DNA of 8,614 nucleotides. Source: an uncultured Arcobacter sp. (lineage in GTDB: Bacteria > Campylobacterota > Campylobacteria > Campylobacterales > Arcobacteraceae). The DNA lies in the NCBI GenBank assembly GCA_913062735.1, contig CAJXWI010000081.1, positions 1 through 8,614 on the forward strand. Direction: 5' to 3'. Shown piece by piece: positions 1 through 6,470 of the stretch; the first letter of the stretch is position 1; every line of letters starts with the position of its first letter. The notes under the pieces were generated by a model that did not search any database, was not told the DNA's origin, and worked only from the letters and a program-made list of their open reading frames with translations. A program made the position numbers and the translations under genes.

Positions 1-38
1 AAGATTTGATAGCATTAGAAGAAGAATTTATTAAATAA
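1..38 (+). CDS. C-terminal tail of an upstream gene, probably diaminopimelate decarboxylase (LysA)
   Basis: Only the last 11 complete codons and the TAA stop (36-38) are present; they read DLIALEEEFIK. Many LysA proteins end in a segment of the form RRExxEDLIAxE, so this tail fits LysA. I also recall lysA lying close to pheA in other Campylobacterota. The fragment is too short to be decisive. It ends 15 bases before pheA, so the two are probably co-transcribed. Confidence 0.5.
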   Translation, partial: DLIALEEEFIK

Positions 39-53
39 AACTAAGGAAATCTT

Positions 54-1121
54 ATGGATGAAGCAGGACTAAAAGCATTACGAGACAAACTTGATTCTAT
101 TGATAATAATGTATTAAAACTTATTAATGAACGTATGCAAATTGTAAAAGATGTGGGAACACTTAAAGCTAAAAGCGGTGGGGCTATTTATAGACCTGAG
201 CGTGAAAAAGCAATCATAGATAGACTGGACAGTTTGAACAACGGTTTATTAAATAGAAGCGCTATAGAAGCATTGTTTTTAGAAGTATTTGCAATTTCTA
301 GAAACCTTGAACTCCCAGAAAATGTGGCCTTTTTAGGACCTGAGGGATCTTTCACTCATCAAGCAGCTGAAGCCAGATTTGGTGCAATGAGTTCTTATAT
401 CTCTATTGCTTCTATTAAAGGTGTTTTTAGAGAAGTAAGTACAAAAAAAGCAAAATTTGGGGTTATTCCTATTGAGAATTCTACGAATGGAATTGTTACA
501 GATACTATTAATTCTTTAAATAAATATGATTTAAAGATTATTGCAGAAGTAGTTTTGGATATTCATCATACACTTGCAACGACCTGTGATAAAGTAAGTG
601 ATATCAAAAAGATATATTCTAAAGATATTGCTTTTGCTCAATGTGCGCGTTTTTTAGAAAACTTTGGCTTGGATGAAGTAGAGCATATTCCAATTGAATC
701 AACTACTAAAGCTGCTAAACTTGCTCTAATAGAGCCAAATTCTGCCGCTATTTGCTCTCACGTGGGCGCAAAAATGTATAATCTTCCTATTTTATTTGAA
801 AATATTGAAGATAAAGACAATAATAAAACACGTTTTTTTATTGTAAGTGATTTTGAAAATACAAGTTCAGGAAATGATAAAACCACTATATTAGCAAAAC
901 TACCACATACCCCAGGGGCACTGGTAGAGTTTTTAACTGATTTTGATGCTCTTGGTATTAATATTACTAAAATTAAATCACATATTGTTGATGGCCAGTC
1001 AATCTTTTTTCTTGATTTTAATGGGCATAAAGACGATAAAAATGTAGGTACTATTTTAAAAAAACATGAAGAGCATGTAAAACTATTAGGCTCTTATGTA
1101 AAAGAAATTGACGATATTTAA
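54..1121 (+). CDS. pheA: Bifunctional chorismate mutase / prephenate dehydratase (P-protein)
   Basis: This cytoplasmic enzyme converts chorismate to prephenate and then to phenylpyruvate, committing carbon to phenylalanine. Three domains are visible in the 355 residues. An AroQ-type chorismate mutase spans about 1-85, with R10, R27, K38 and the YRPERE segment at 46-51. A prephenate dehydratase domain spans about 90-267, with FLGPEGSFTHQAA near 93, IPIENSTNGIV near 139 and the TRF catalytic motif at 259-261. A C-terminal ACT domain spans about 276-350. The ACT domain keeps the GALV motif (288-291), but the usual ESRP phenylalanine-site motif reads KSHI (308-311), so feedback control may differ. 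The ATG is preceded by AAGGAA at 43-48. The length is normal for a P-protein. It is followed 12 bases later by hisC, which could transaminate its product. Confidence 0.96.
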   Translation: MDEAGLKALRDKLDSIDNNVLKLINERMQIVKDVGTLKAKSGGAIYRPEREKAIIDRLDSLNNGLLNRSAIEALFLEVFAISRNLELPENVAFLGPEGSFTHQAAEARFGAMSSYISIASIKGVFREVSTKKAKFGVIPIENSTNGIVTDTINSLNKYDLKIIAEVVLDIHHTLATTCDKVSDIKKIYSKDIAFAQCARFLENFGLDEVEHIPIESTTKAAKLALIEPNSAAICSHVGAKMYNLPILFENIEDKDNNKTRFFIVSDFENTSSGNDKTTILAKLPHTPGALVEFLTDFDALGINITKIKSHIVDGQSIFFLDFNGHKDDKNVGTILKKHEEHVKLLGSYVKEIDDI

Positions 1122-1133
1122 AGGGATATATAA

Positions 1134-2246
1134 ATGAATTTTAATAAAGTTTTAGACGATTGTAAAATATATGAAGCAGGTAAACCTATTGAACTAGTTG
1201 TACGTGAATATGGTATTGAACTTAAAGATATTATTAAACTGGCTTCAAATGAAAACCCTTATGGAACTTCACCAAAAGTTGTTACAAAAGTACAAGAACA
1301 TGTAAAGAACATGTTTATGTATCCTGATGATTCTATGTATGAATTAAAAGAAGCTTTAGCTTCTAAGTATGAGGTTCAAAAAGAAAATATTGTAATAGGT
1401 TCTGGAAGTGATCAGTTATTAAACTTTTGTGTAAAAGCAAAATGTAATGAAAACTCAAAAATGTTAATGAGTAAAACAACTTTTGCTTTGTATGAAATCT
1501 ATGGAAAACAAGTAGGGTGTAAAATTCTTAAAACCAAAGACGATGAGCATAATTTAGAACAATTTTTACAAGCTTATAAAGAACATAAACCTTCTTTAAT
1601 TTTCTTGTGTTTACCTAATAACCCTTTGGGTGAGTGTTTAGATAAAGATGCCGTATATTCTTTTTTAGATGAAATTTCATCTGATACTTTAGTTGTAATT
1701 GATGGGGCTTATCAAGAATATGCAAAATTCAAAGACAGCAAAAAAGAAATAAATGCTCAAGATTTAATTAGCAAATATCCTAATTGTATTTATTTAGGAA
1801 CCTTTTCAAAGGCTTATTCTTTAGGTGGTATGAGAACAGGTTATGGTATTGCTCAAAAAGAAATAATTCAAGCTTTATTGAAATTACGTCCTCCTTTTAA
1901 TATTACAACACTTTCTTTATTGGCTTGTATTGAATCTTTAAAAGATGAAGAATTTGTAAATGAATGTATAGCTAAGAATTTTAGTGAAATGAAAAAATAT
2001 GAAGAATATGCAAAAATTAAGGGTTTCTCTTACATTGAATCGTATACCAATTTTATTACTTTAAAATTTGATAATAAATATATTTCATCTGAAGTTGCTC
2101 AAGGCTTATTACAAAGAGGTATAATAATTAGAGATTTAAGTGCATATGGATTAAATGCCATTAGAATTACTATTGGTACTGTTTCTCAAAATGAAAAAGT
2201 TCTTAAAATACTAAGTGAAGTATTAGAAGAAACAAAATTAGCATAA
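1134..2246 (+). CDS. hisC: Histidinol-phosphate aminotransferase family (PLP-dependent)
   Basis: This is a class I/II PLP aminotransferase of 370 residues, a normal HisC length. The N-terminus has the family pattern KLASNENPYG (36-44). PNNPLG (161-166) supplies the cofactor-contacting Asn, D190 and Y193 lie in VIDGAYQEY, and the Schiff-base lysine is K226 in TFSKAYSLGGMRTGY, with R234 close by for phosphate binding. The C-terminal RITIGT segment (about 343-348) is also typical. The known reaction is transamination between histidinol phosphate and imidazole-acetol phosphate. Because it sits directly behind pheA and no separate aromatic aminotransferase is seen here, I infer that it also converts phenylpyruvate to phenylalanine. 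The ribosome site AAGGGA lies at 1121-1126 and overlaps the pheA stop codon, which suggests translational coupling. Confidence 0.94.
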   Translation: MNFNKVLDDCKIYEAGKPIELVVREYGIELKDIIKLASNENPYGTSPKVVTKVQEHVKNMFMYPDDSMYELKEALASKYEVQKENIVIGSGSDQLLNFCVKAKCNENSKMLMSKTTFALYEIYGKQVGCKILKTKDDEHNLEQFLQAYKEHKPSLIFLCLPNNPLGECLDKDAVYSFLDEISSDTLVVIDGAYQEYAKFKDSKKEINAQDLISKYPNCIYLGTFSKAYSLGGMRTGYGIAQKEIIQALLKLRPPFNITTLSLLACIESLKDEEFVNECIAKNFSEMKKYEEYAKIKGFSYIESYTNFITLKFDNKYISSEVAQGLLQRGIIIRDLSAYGLNAIRITIGTVSQNEKVLKILSEVLEETKLA

Positions 2247-2255
2247 AGACAGTTT

Positions 2256-4058
2256 ATGGACATTAGAAATAAAGAGATTGAAGAGCTAAAAACAGTTTGT
2301 CAAGATATTAGAGATCGAATCATTGATGTAGTATCAAGAAAAGGTGGACATTTTTCATCTACACTTGGGGCTGTTGAATTAACAGTTGCTATGCATAAAG
2401 TATTTGATGTTACAAAAGATCCTTTTATTTACGATGTATCTCATCAGTGTTATGCCCATAAACTAATAAATGACAGATGGGACGAATTTGAAAGCATCAG
2501 ACAATATGGTGGACTTTCAGGATTTACTAAACCCAAAGAACATAAAAGCGATTATTTTGTAGCCGGACATAGTTCTACTTCTATTTCACTTGCTGTTGGA
2601 GCTGCTAAAGCTTTTAAATTAAAAGAAGAGAATAATATCCCTGTTGTTATGATTGGTGATGGTTCTATGACTGCTGGAATGGTTTATGAAGCCTTAAATG
2701 AATTAGGGGATATTAAATTACCTGTAGTTATTATTTTAAATGACAATGAAATGTCAATTGCAAAACCCATTGGTGCTATTTCTAAGTATCTTTCTAAATT
2801 ATTAGCTGGAAAATATTATCAAAGTTTTAAAGGAAAAGTGGATACTTTCATTAAAAATAATATGCCAGAAGGTACTAATTATATTGCAAAACGTATGGAA
2901 GCTTCTTTAAAACTTATCACTCCAGGTATTTTATTTGAAGAAATGGGAATTGATTATATAGGTCCTATTGATGGTCATGATTTAGAAGAAATTATTGACA
3001 CCTTAGAACTTGCAAAAGCCTTAGGTAAACCGGTAATCGTTCATGCAAGAACGGTAAAAGGAAAGGGATATAAAATATCAGAAGGTCAATTGGAAAAATG
3101 GCATGGAGTAGGTCCTTTTGATAAAAAAACTGGTGAGTTTGTTAAAAAACCAGCCCCAAAATCTGCAACAGCAATTTTTTCAGATGCTTTATGTGAATTA
3201 GCAGCAAAACATGAAAATGTTGTAGGAGTTACAGCTGCAATGCCAGGAGGGACGGGAATTTCAAAACTAATGAATAAATATCCTGATCGTTTTTGGGATG
3301 TAGCAATTGCGGAACAACATGCTGTTACATCTATGGCTGCTATGGCAAAAGAAGGTTTTAAGCCTTTTATTACTATTTATTCTACCTTCTTACAAAGAGG
3401 CTTTGATCAAATTATTCATGATGTATGTTTAATGTCCTTACCTGTTGTTTTTGCTATTGATAGAGCTGGTACTGTTGGAGCTGATGGAGAAACCCATCAA
3501 GGGGCTTTTGATATTTCTTATTTAAGATATATTCCTAATATGATTGTAATGGCACCAAGAGATGAAAAAACATTAATTGATGCAGTGCATTTTTCATATA
3601 CCTTAGATAAACCCTGTGCTCTGAGGTACCCAAGAGGAAGTTTTGAAAATCTTGATTTCCCAAATGAACCGTATATTTTAGGTCAGGCGCAATTATTAAA
3701 AAGTGGAACATCTAAAAAACTTTTTATTGGCTATGGTGCTGGAGTTAGAAGAGCTTGTGAAACACAAGAACTTCATGAAGAAGATATTGCAATTTTAGAT
3801 TTACGTTTTGTAAAACCCCTTGATAAAGAAATGCTAAAAAATCTTTCTTTAAAATACAATGATTGGTATGTTTTTTCAGATTCTCAAAAACAAGGTGGCG
3901 TTGCTTCTGCTATCTTAGAATGCATTAATGAAGAAAATATTCAAGCAAAAGTAAGGTCTTTTGAGTACGAAGACCATTTCATTGAACATGGGAATACTCC
4001 AGAAGTGGAGGAAGGTTTAGGCCTTTTACCAAGTCAACTGGTAAAAAAAATAGTATAA
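2256..4058 (+). CDS. dxs: 1-deoxy-D-xylulose-5-phosphate synthase
   Basis: This thiamine-diphosphate enzyme condenses pyruvate and glyceraldehyde 3-phosphate to DXP, the entry step of the MEP isoprenoid pathway, and it also feeds thiamine and pyridoxal synthesis. Expected motifs occur in order over 600 residues: H32 in KGGHFSS, GHSSTS at 104-109, the ThDP/Mg motif from GDGS (134) to NDN (162-164), GHDLE near 250, the catalytic glutamate E353 in AEQHAV, and DRAGTVGADGETHQG (402-415), which lines the active site. The transketolase C-domain follows from about 485. Length is close to the usual 600-640, so it looks intact. The start lies 9 bases after hisC with only a weak Shine-Dalgarno (AAAGA), suggesting coupled translation. 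It is the last gene of the operon. Confidence 0.97.
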   Translation: MDIRNKEIEELKTVCQDIRDRIIDVVSRKGGHFSSTLGAVELTVAMHKVFDVTKDPFIYDVSHQCYAHKLINDRWDEFESIRQYGGLSGFTKPKEHKSDYFVAGHSSTSISLAVGAAKAFKLKEENNIPVVMIGDGSMTAGMVYEALNELGDIKLPVVIILNDNEMSIAKPIGAISKYLSKLLAGKYYQSFKGKVDTFIKNNMPEGTNYIAKRMEASLKLITPGILFEEMGIDYIGPIDGHDLEEIIDTLELAKALGKPVIVHARTVKGKGYKISEGQLEKWHGVGPFDKKTGEFVKKPAPKSATAIFSDALCELAAKHENVVGVTAAMPGGTGISKLMNKYPDRFWDVAIAEQHAVTSMAAMAKEGFKPFITIYSTFLQRGFDQIIHDVCLMSLPVVFAIDRAGTVGADGETHQGAFDISYLRYIPNMIVMAPRDEKTLIDAVHFSYTLDKPCALRYPRGSFENLDFPNEPYILGQAQLLKSGTSKKLFIGYGAGVRRACETQELHEEDIAILDLRFVKPLDKEMLKNLSLKYNDWYVFSDSQKQGGVASAILECINEENIQAKVRSFEYEDHFIEHGNTPEVEEGLGLLPSQLVKKIV

Positions 4059-4071
4059 ACTTTTTTATTGT

Positions 4072-4107
4072 AGCTTCAAATATGTAATTTAAATTTGAAG
4101 CTTTTTT
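4072..4107 (+). terminator. Intrinsic terminator of the pheA-hisC-dxs operon
   Basis: A perfect 10-base inverted repeat (AGCTTCAAAT at 4072-4081 and ATTTGAAGCT at 4093-4102) encloses an 11-base loop and runs directly into a T-run at 4102-4107. It begins 13 bases after the dxs stop. On the minus strand the hairpin is followed by an A-rich stretch, not T, so it should act mainly on the plus-strand operon, although it sits just past the end of the converging gene. Confidence 0.85.
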
Positions 4108-4113
4108 ATCTTC

Positions 4114-4509
4114 CTAAGAATTTCTTTTATCTTCAAGATGAAAGGTAGACATAATTATTTTCCATGTTTGATTTTCATTAATAAGATTATAGGATTGTCT
4201 CCACTCTTTGATTATTTTATCCTCTTTATTCATCATTTGCCATGTAAATGTAACCAGCATACTTTTTGTACCAAGGGAAATAACTTCATAGTCTTTTGTA
4301 GAAAACTTAACATATCCATCTCTTTTCCACTTCGCTAAAACAGAGGTGAAAAATATTTCTGCTTCTATATTATCCTGCATAATTCTGCTTGTACCATCGC
4401 CTCGTATAGAAATAAAAGGTTCATGAAAAAATGAAGAAAATTTTTTCATATCCCAAGTATCAAATGTATTTCCATAGTGTGCAAAAAATTGTTTGGCTTG
4501 TTCTTTCAA
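4114..4509 (-). CDS. Small NTF2-like / SnoaL-like (DUF4440-type) protein
   Basis: This is a 131-residue protein without a signal peptide or membrane segment. The order of elements fits the NTF2-like cone fold: an N-terminal helix (AKQFFAHYGNTFDTWD), then FHEPFISIRGDGT at 29-40, a second helical part (about 45-62), and C-terminal strands with the typical pattern of an aromatic 'WRQSYNLI' strand followed by 'WKIIMSTFHLE' (103-126). Members act as small-molecule isomerases, hydrolases or plain ligand-binding domains, so no reaction can be assigned. The reading frame has no ATG near its 5' end. The best start is TTG (4507-4509 complement), with AAGGA at 4516-4520 complement, 6 bases upstream. An in-frame stop lies a few codons further up. 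The nearest internal ATG is residue 21, which would remove the first helix. The stop is TAG. Confidence 0.7.
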   Translation of the reverse strand: MKEQAKQFFAHYGNTFDTWDMKKFSSFFHEPFISIRGDGTSRIMQDNIEAEIFFTSVLAKWKRDGYVKFSTKDYEVISLGTKSMLVTFTWQMMNKEDKIIKEWRQSYNLINENQTWKIIMSTFHLEDKRNS

Positions 4510-4539
4510 GAAGCATCCTTTATAAAAAATTATTTATTC

Positions 4540-4545
4540 ATTATA
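4540..4545 (-). promoter_or_regulatory. Possible -10 box for the NTF2-like gene
   Basis: The complement reads TATAAT, 30 bases before the TTG start, in the 51-base gap after the permease gene. No convincing -35 box is seen, which is common for Campylobacterota vegetative promoters. The region is so AT-rich that a chance match is quite possible. The gene could instead be transcribed from the permease promoter. Confidence 0.3.
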
Positions 4546-4560
4546 ATAAAGTAATATGCT

Positions 4561-5436
4561 TTAAAGTGTAGTTAGACTCTTTTTATTAATATGAATTAAA
4601 TACAAAGAGTTAAGAATAAGAGTTAGTAAAATAACACCTCCACCTATAAAAGTATTAATAGCAGGAACTTCATTTAAAAACATCCAAACCCAAATAGGTG
4701 CCATTATGGTCTCTATAAGCATAAGTAATCCTACTTCACTAGGAGGTAGTATCTTTGTTCCTATACCTATAAAAAGCCTCGCCAAAGGAGAAATTAGTAA
4801 ACCTGCAAATAATAAAATATACAGTGCATTCATATTTATATAGATATTATTTGATAAAATAAAAGATATAAGAGCAGATATTGCACTACTTGCTGAAATG
4901 ACTGCAAACATGTTGATATTTTTATAACGCGATAAGAGAACAAAAGCTAAAGAAAACAATGCAATACAAAGAAATGCATAGATGTTTCCTTCATTATTCC
5001 CCTTTCCTATAGTTGTAGAAAAAATAATATACAAGCCCAAAAATATAAAAAAAGATGAAATATAAATATTTTTACTACTTTTTTCTTTAAATAAAATATA
5101 CATATAAAAAGCGGAAAAAATAGGGGCAATTGAGAAAATTACTACTACATTAGCGACACTTGTATTCTTAATGGCAGAAATAAATAATATATTTGAAATT
5201 CCTAATAAAAATCCACACAGTAAAATGGCCAATAAATCTTTTTTGTATGTAAGTAAAAAATGTCTTTTTTTAGTAAAAATAAGTATGAAATTTGATGAAC
5301 TTAGCATAAAAATGGAAATATAAAAAGAAAAAACAAGAGCCGAGATTGAAGTAAGTTTTATAAATAAAGATTCTAAGCTAAGTAATAGTACGCCACTTGC
5401 CGTAATTATCAGGCCTTTTAAATGTATATTTTTCAA
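4561..5436 (-). CDS. EamA/DMT-superfamily permease (drug/metabolite transporter)
   Basis: The 291-residue inner-membrane protein is almost entirely hydrophobic, with about ten predicted membrane helices (roughly 7-25, 32-53, 66-85, 92-115, 122-142, 150-168, 174-194, 203-225, 236-252, 259-284). It is arranged as two EamA repeats of five helices, and length and layout match the family. Typical family features are the FKEKSSK loop after helix 4 (E118) and the LNEVPAINTFIGGGVILL segment near the end (E256). EamA members export or import amino acids, nucleotides or other metabolites; the substrate cannot be told. The start is TTG (5434-5436 complement) with AAGGA 5 bases upstream, and an in-frame stop upstream rules out a longer form. 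It is divergent from the GntR/FCD regulator, a usual position for a regulated transporter. Confidence 0.85.
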   Translation of the reverse strand: MKNIHLKGLIITASGVLLLSLESLFIKLTSISALVFSFYISIFMLSSSNFILIFTKKRHFLLTYKKDLLAILLCGFLLGISNILFISAIKNTSVANVVVIFSIAPIFSAFYMYILFKEKSSKNIYISSFFIFLGLYIIFSTTIGKGNNEGNIYAFLCIALFSLAFVLLSRYKNINMFAVISASSAISALISFILSNNIYINMNALYILLFAGLLISPLARLFIGIGTKILPPSEVGLLMLIETIMAPIWVWMFLNEVPAINTFIGGGVILLTLILNSLYLIHINKKSLTTL

Positions 5437-5452
5437 GCTAATCCTTTTTAAT

Positions 5453-5508
5453 AAATATATCTAAAATATATTTAAAATATATTTTAAATTAAGATATAAG
5501 ATATATTT
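5453..5508. promoter_or_regulatory. Phased AAATATATYT repeat array, candidate regulator-binding region
   Basis: Three direct copies, AAATATATCT (5453-5462), AAATATATTT (5464-5473) and AAATATATTT (5475-5484), start exactly 11 bases apart. An inverted copy, AGATATATTT, lies at 5499-5508 and pairs perfectly with the first copy. The array lies just upstream of the permease start (5436) and inside the divergent region with the GntR/FCD gene, where an autoregulatory operator would be expected. Regular A-tract phasing would also bend the DNA. Binding by the neighbouring regulator is inference only. Confidence 0.45.
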
Positions 5509-5545
5509 GATTACAATTGTTACTTATTTTGCTTAAAAGTAAAAA

Positions 5546-5573
5546 TATAATTTAAGATGTATTTAAATATAAT
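5546..5573 (+). promoter_or_regulatory. Candidate -10 boxes for the GntR/FCD gene
   Basis: Two perfect TATAAT hexamers (5546-5551 and 5568-5573) precede the regulator gene. Neither has a consensus -35 at 16-18 bases; TTGCTT at 5529-5534 is too close to the first and TTGTTA at 5517-5522 is too far. Base composition makes chance matches likely, so the exact promoter is uncertain. The rest of the 180-base divergent region shows no gene. Confidence 0.3.
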
Positions 5574-5616
5574 AAAATAAATTAGAAAAAATAAATAATT
5601 AAATGTGAGTGCTAAT

Positions 5617-6255
5617 ATGGAAAAACTTAAAAAAAATAAAAACAAAAGCATGACGGAACAAGTTTATGAAATACTTGAAGATTTAATTGTATTTTGTAAA
5701 ATCGAACCAGGAAGTATTTTAAGCGAAGCTGAGATTGCAGAAATGATAGGCGCTGGGAGAACTCCTGTGCGTGAAGCATTAATACTTTTATCCAAATCTT
5801 TTTTAGTTAATATTTCTAGATCTGGAATACTAATTCCAGAAATGAATGCTTCTATTCAGTTACAAATGTTAGAAGTTAGACATTCAATTTTAAGTTTATG
5901 TGTAAAATGTGCCATCAAAAGGCTTAATGATACAGATAAAGAGAATATAAAAGTTTTATTAGTTCAAGCCAAAGAACAAGATGATGTAGAATTTTTACAT
6001 TGGTTAAAGAAACGACATGAAGTTTTAGCAAAAGCTTCAAAAAATCAGTTTATCTTGGAAGAACTCAAAAATGTACAGGGTTTATCTCATAGATTTTGGT
6101 ATTTTCATGCTCAAAAAGAAGATCATGAAGAAGGTAAAAAATTACACATAAAAATATTAGAAGCCGTTCTTGAACAAGACAATGAAAAAGCTATGACTTG
6201 TGTTGATTCATTAATCTCTTACCTCGAAACCTTTATACGAAAATATTCTATCTAA
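5617..6255 (+). CDS. GntR-family transcriptional regulator, FadR/FCD subfamily
   Basis: The protein has an N-terminal winged helix-turn-helix (about residues 12-73) with the GntR signature GRTPVREAL and the basic wing RSGILI. An all-helical FCD-type effector domain of about 130 residues follows. FCD regulators usually bind carboxylic acids and control nearby catabolic or transport genes, which suits a position between a permease and a TRAP binding protein. In typical FCD domains an Asp four residues before a conserved His helps hold a metal ion. Here the His is present (H134) but the Asp position is Leu (L130), while the later LHIKILEAV segment keeps its His (H177). The start is uncertain: ATG at 5617 has a partial GAG site 7 bases upstream, while an in-frame GTG at 5605 would add four residues but has no ribosome site. 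Confidence 0.88.
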   Translation: MEKLKKNKNKSMTEQVYEILEDLIVFCKIEPGSILSEAEIAEMIGAGRTPVREALILLSKSFLVNISRSGILIPEMNASIQLQMLEVRHSILSLCVKCAIKRLNDTDKENIKVLLVQAKEQDDVEFLHWLKKRHEVLAKASKNQFILEELKNVQGLSHRFWYFHAQKEDHEEGKKLHIKILEAVLEQDNEKAMTCVDSLISYLETFIRKYSI

Positions 6256-6276
6256 GAGTATTATTTTCTATTCCCT

Positions 6277-6306
6277 AATAAATATAGAGTTTTTTCTATA
6301 TTTATT
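6277..6306. repeat. AT-rich 12-base inverted repeat (stem-loop) after the regulator gene
   Basis: AATAAATATAGA (6277-6288) and TCTATATTTATT (6295-6306) pair perfectly around a 6-base T-rich loop, 21 bases past the regulator stop. It could end the regulator transcript, but neither strand has a T-run directly after the stem (the plus side continues CCTCC), so it is not a standard intrinsic terminator. The loop itself holds T5. Confidence 0.5.
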
Positions 6307-6368
6307 CCTCCTTTAAATAAATATTTCCTAAGGCAAATTTAACAGAAATAATTCGTACTTTTATTTTT

Positions 6369-6431
6369 AATATATTCTTACCATATTCTCAATATATCTT
6401 AAGCTAAATTAAAGTTTATTAAATATATACT
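6369..6431 (+). promoter_or_regulatory. Candidate control region of dctP with repeated AATATATCTTA motif
   Basis: AATATATTCTTA (6369-6380) and AATATATCTTA (6391-6401) start 22 bases apart, and a looser AAATATATAC lies at 6421-6430. The 11-base AATATATCTTA also occurs, on the minus strand, at 5497-5507 in the divergent region upstream of the GntR/FCD gene. A possible -10 (TATACT) lies at 6426-6431, about 40 bases before the dctP ATG, without a clear -35. The shared motif suggests one regulator for both regions, but low sequence complexity weakens the case. Confidence 0.35.
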
Positions 6432-6470
6432 TCTTATACAAGTTAGGAATTAACTGTAAAAGGATGAAGA

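Noticed and set aside
4072..4107. Terminator acting in both directions between the converging genes
   Set aside because: The hairpin has a T-run only on the plus side; on the minus strand it is followed by an A-rich stretch.
4138..4338. 66-codon plus-strand open frame opposite the NTF2-like gene
   Set aside because: It is a shadow of the minus-strand gene, with no ribosome site and no family resemblance.
5453..5508. CRISPR array or insertion-sequence end from the regular repeats
   Set aside because: Repeats are only 10 bases with 1-base spacers, no unique spacers, no transposase or cas genes nearby.
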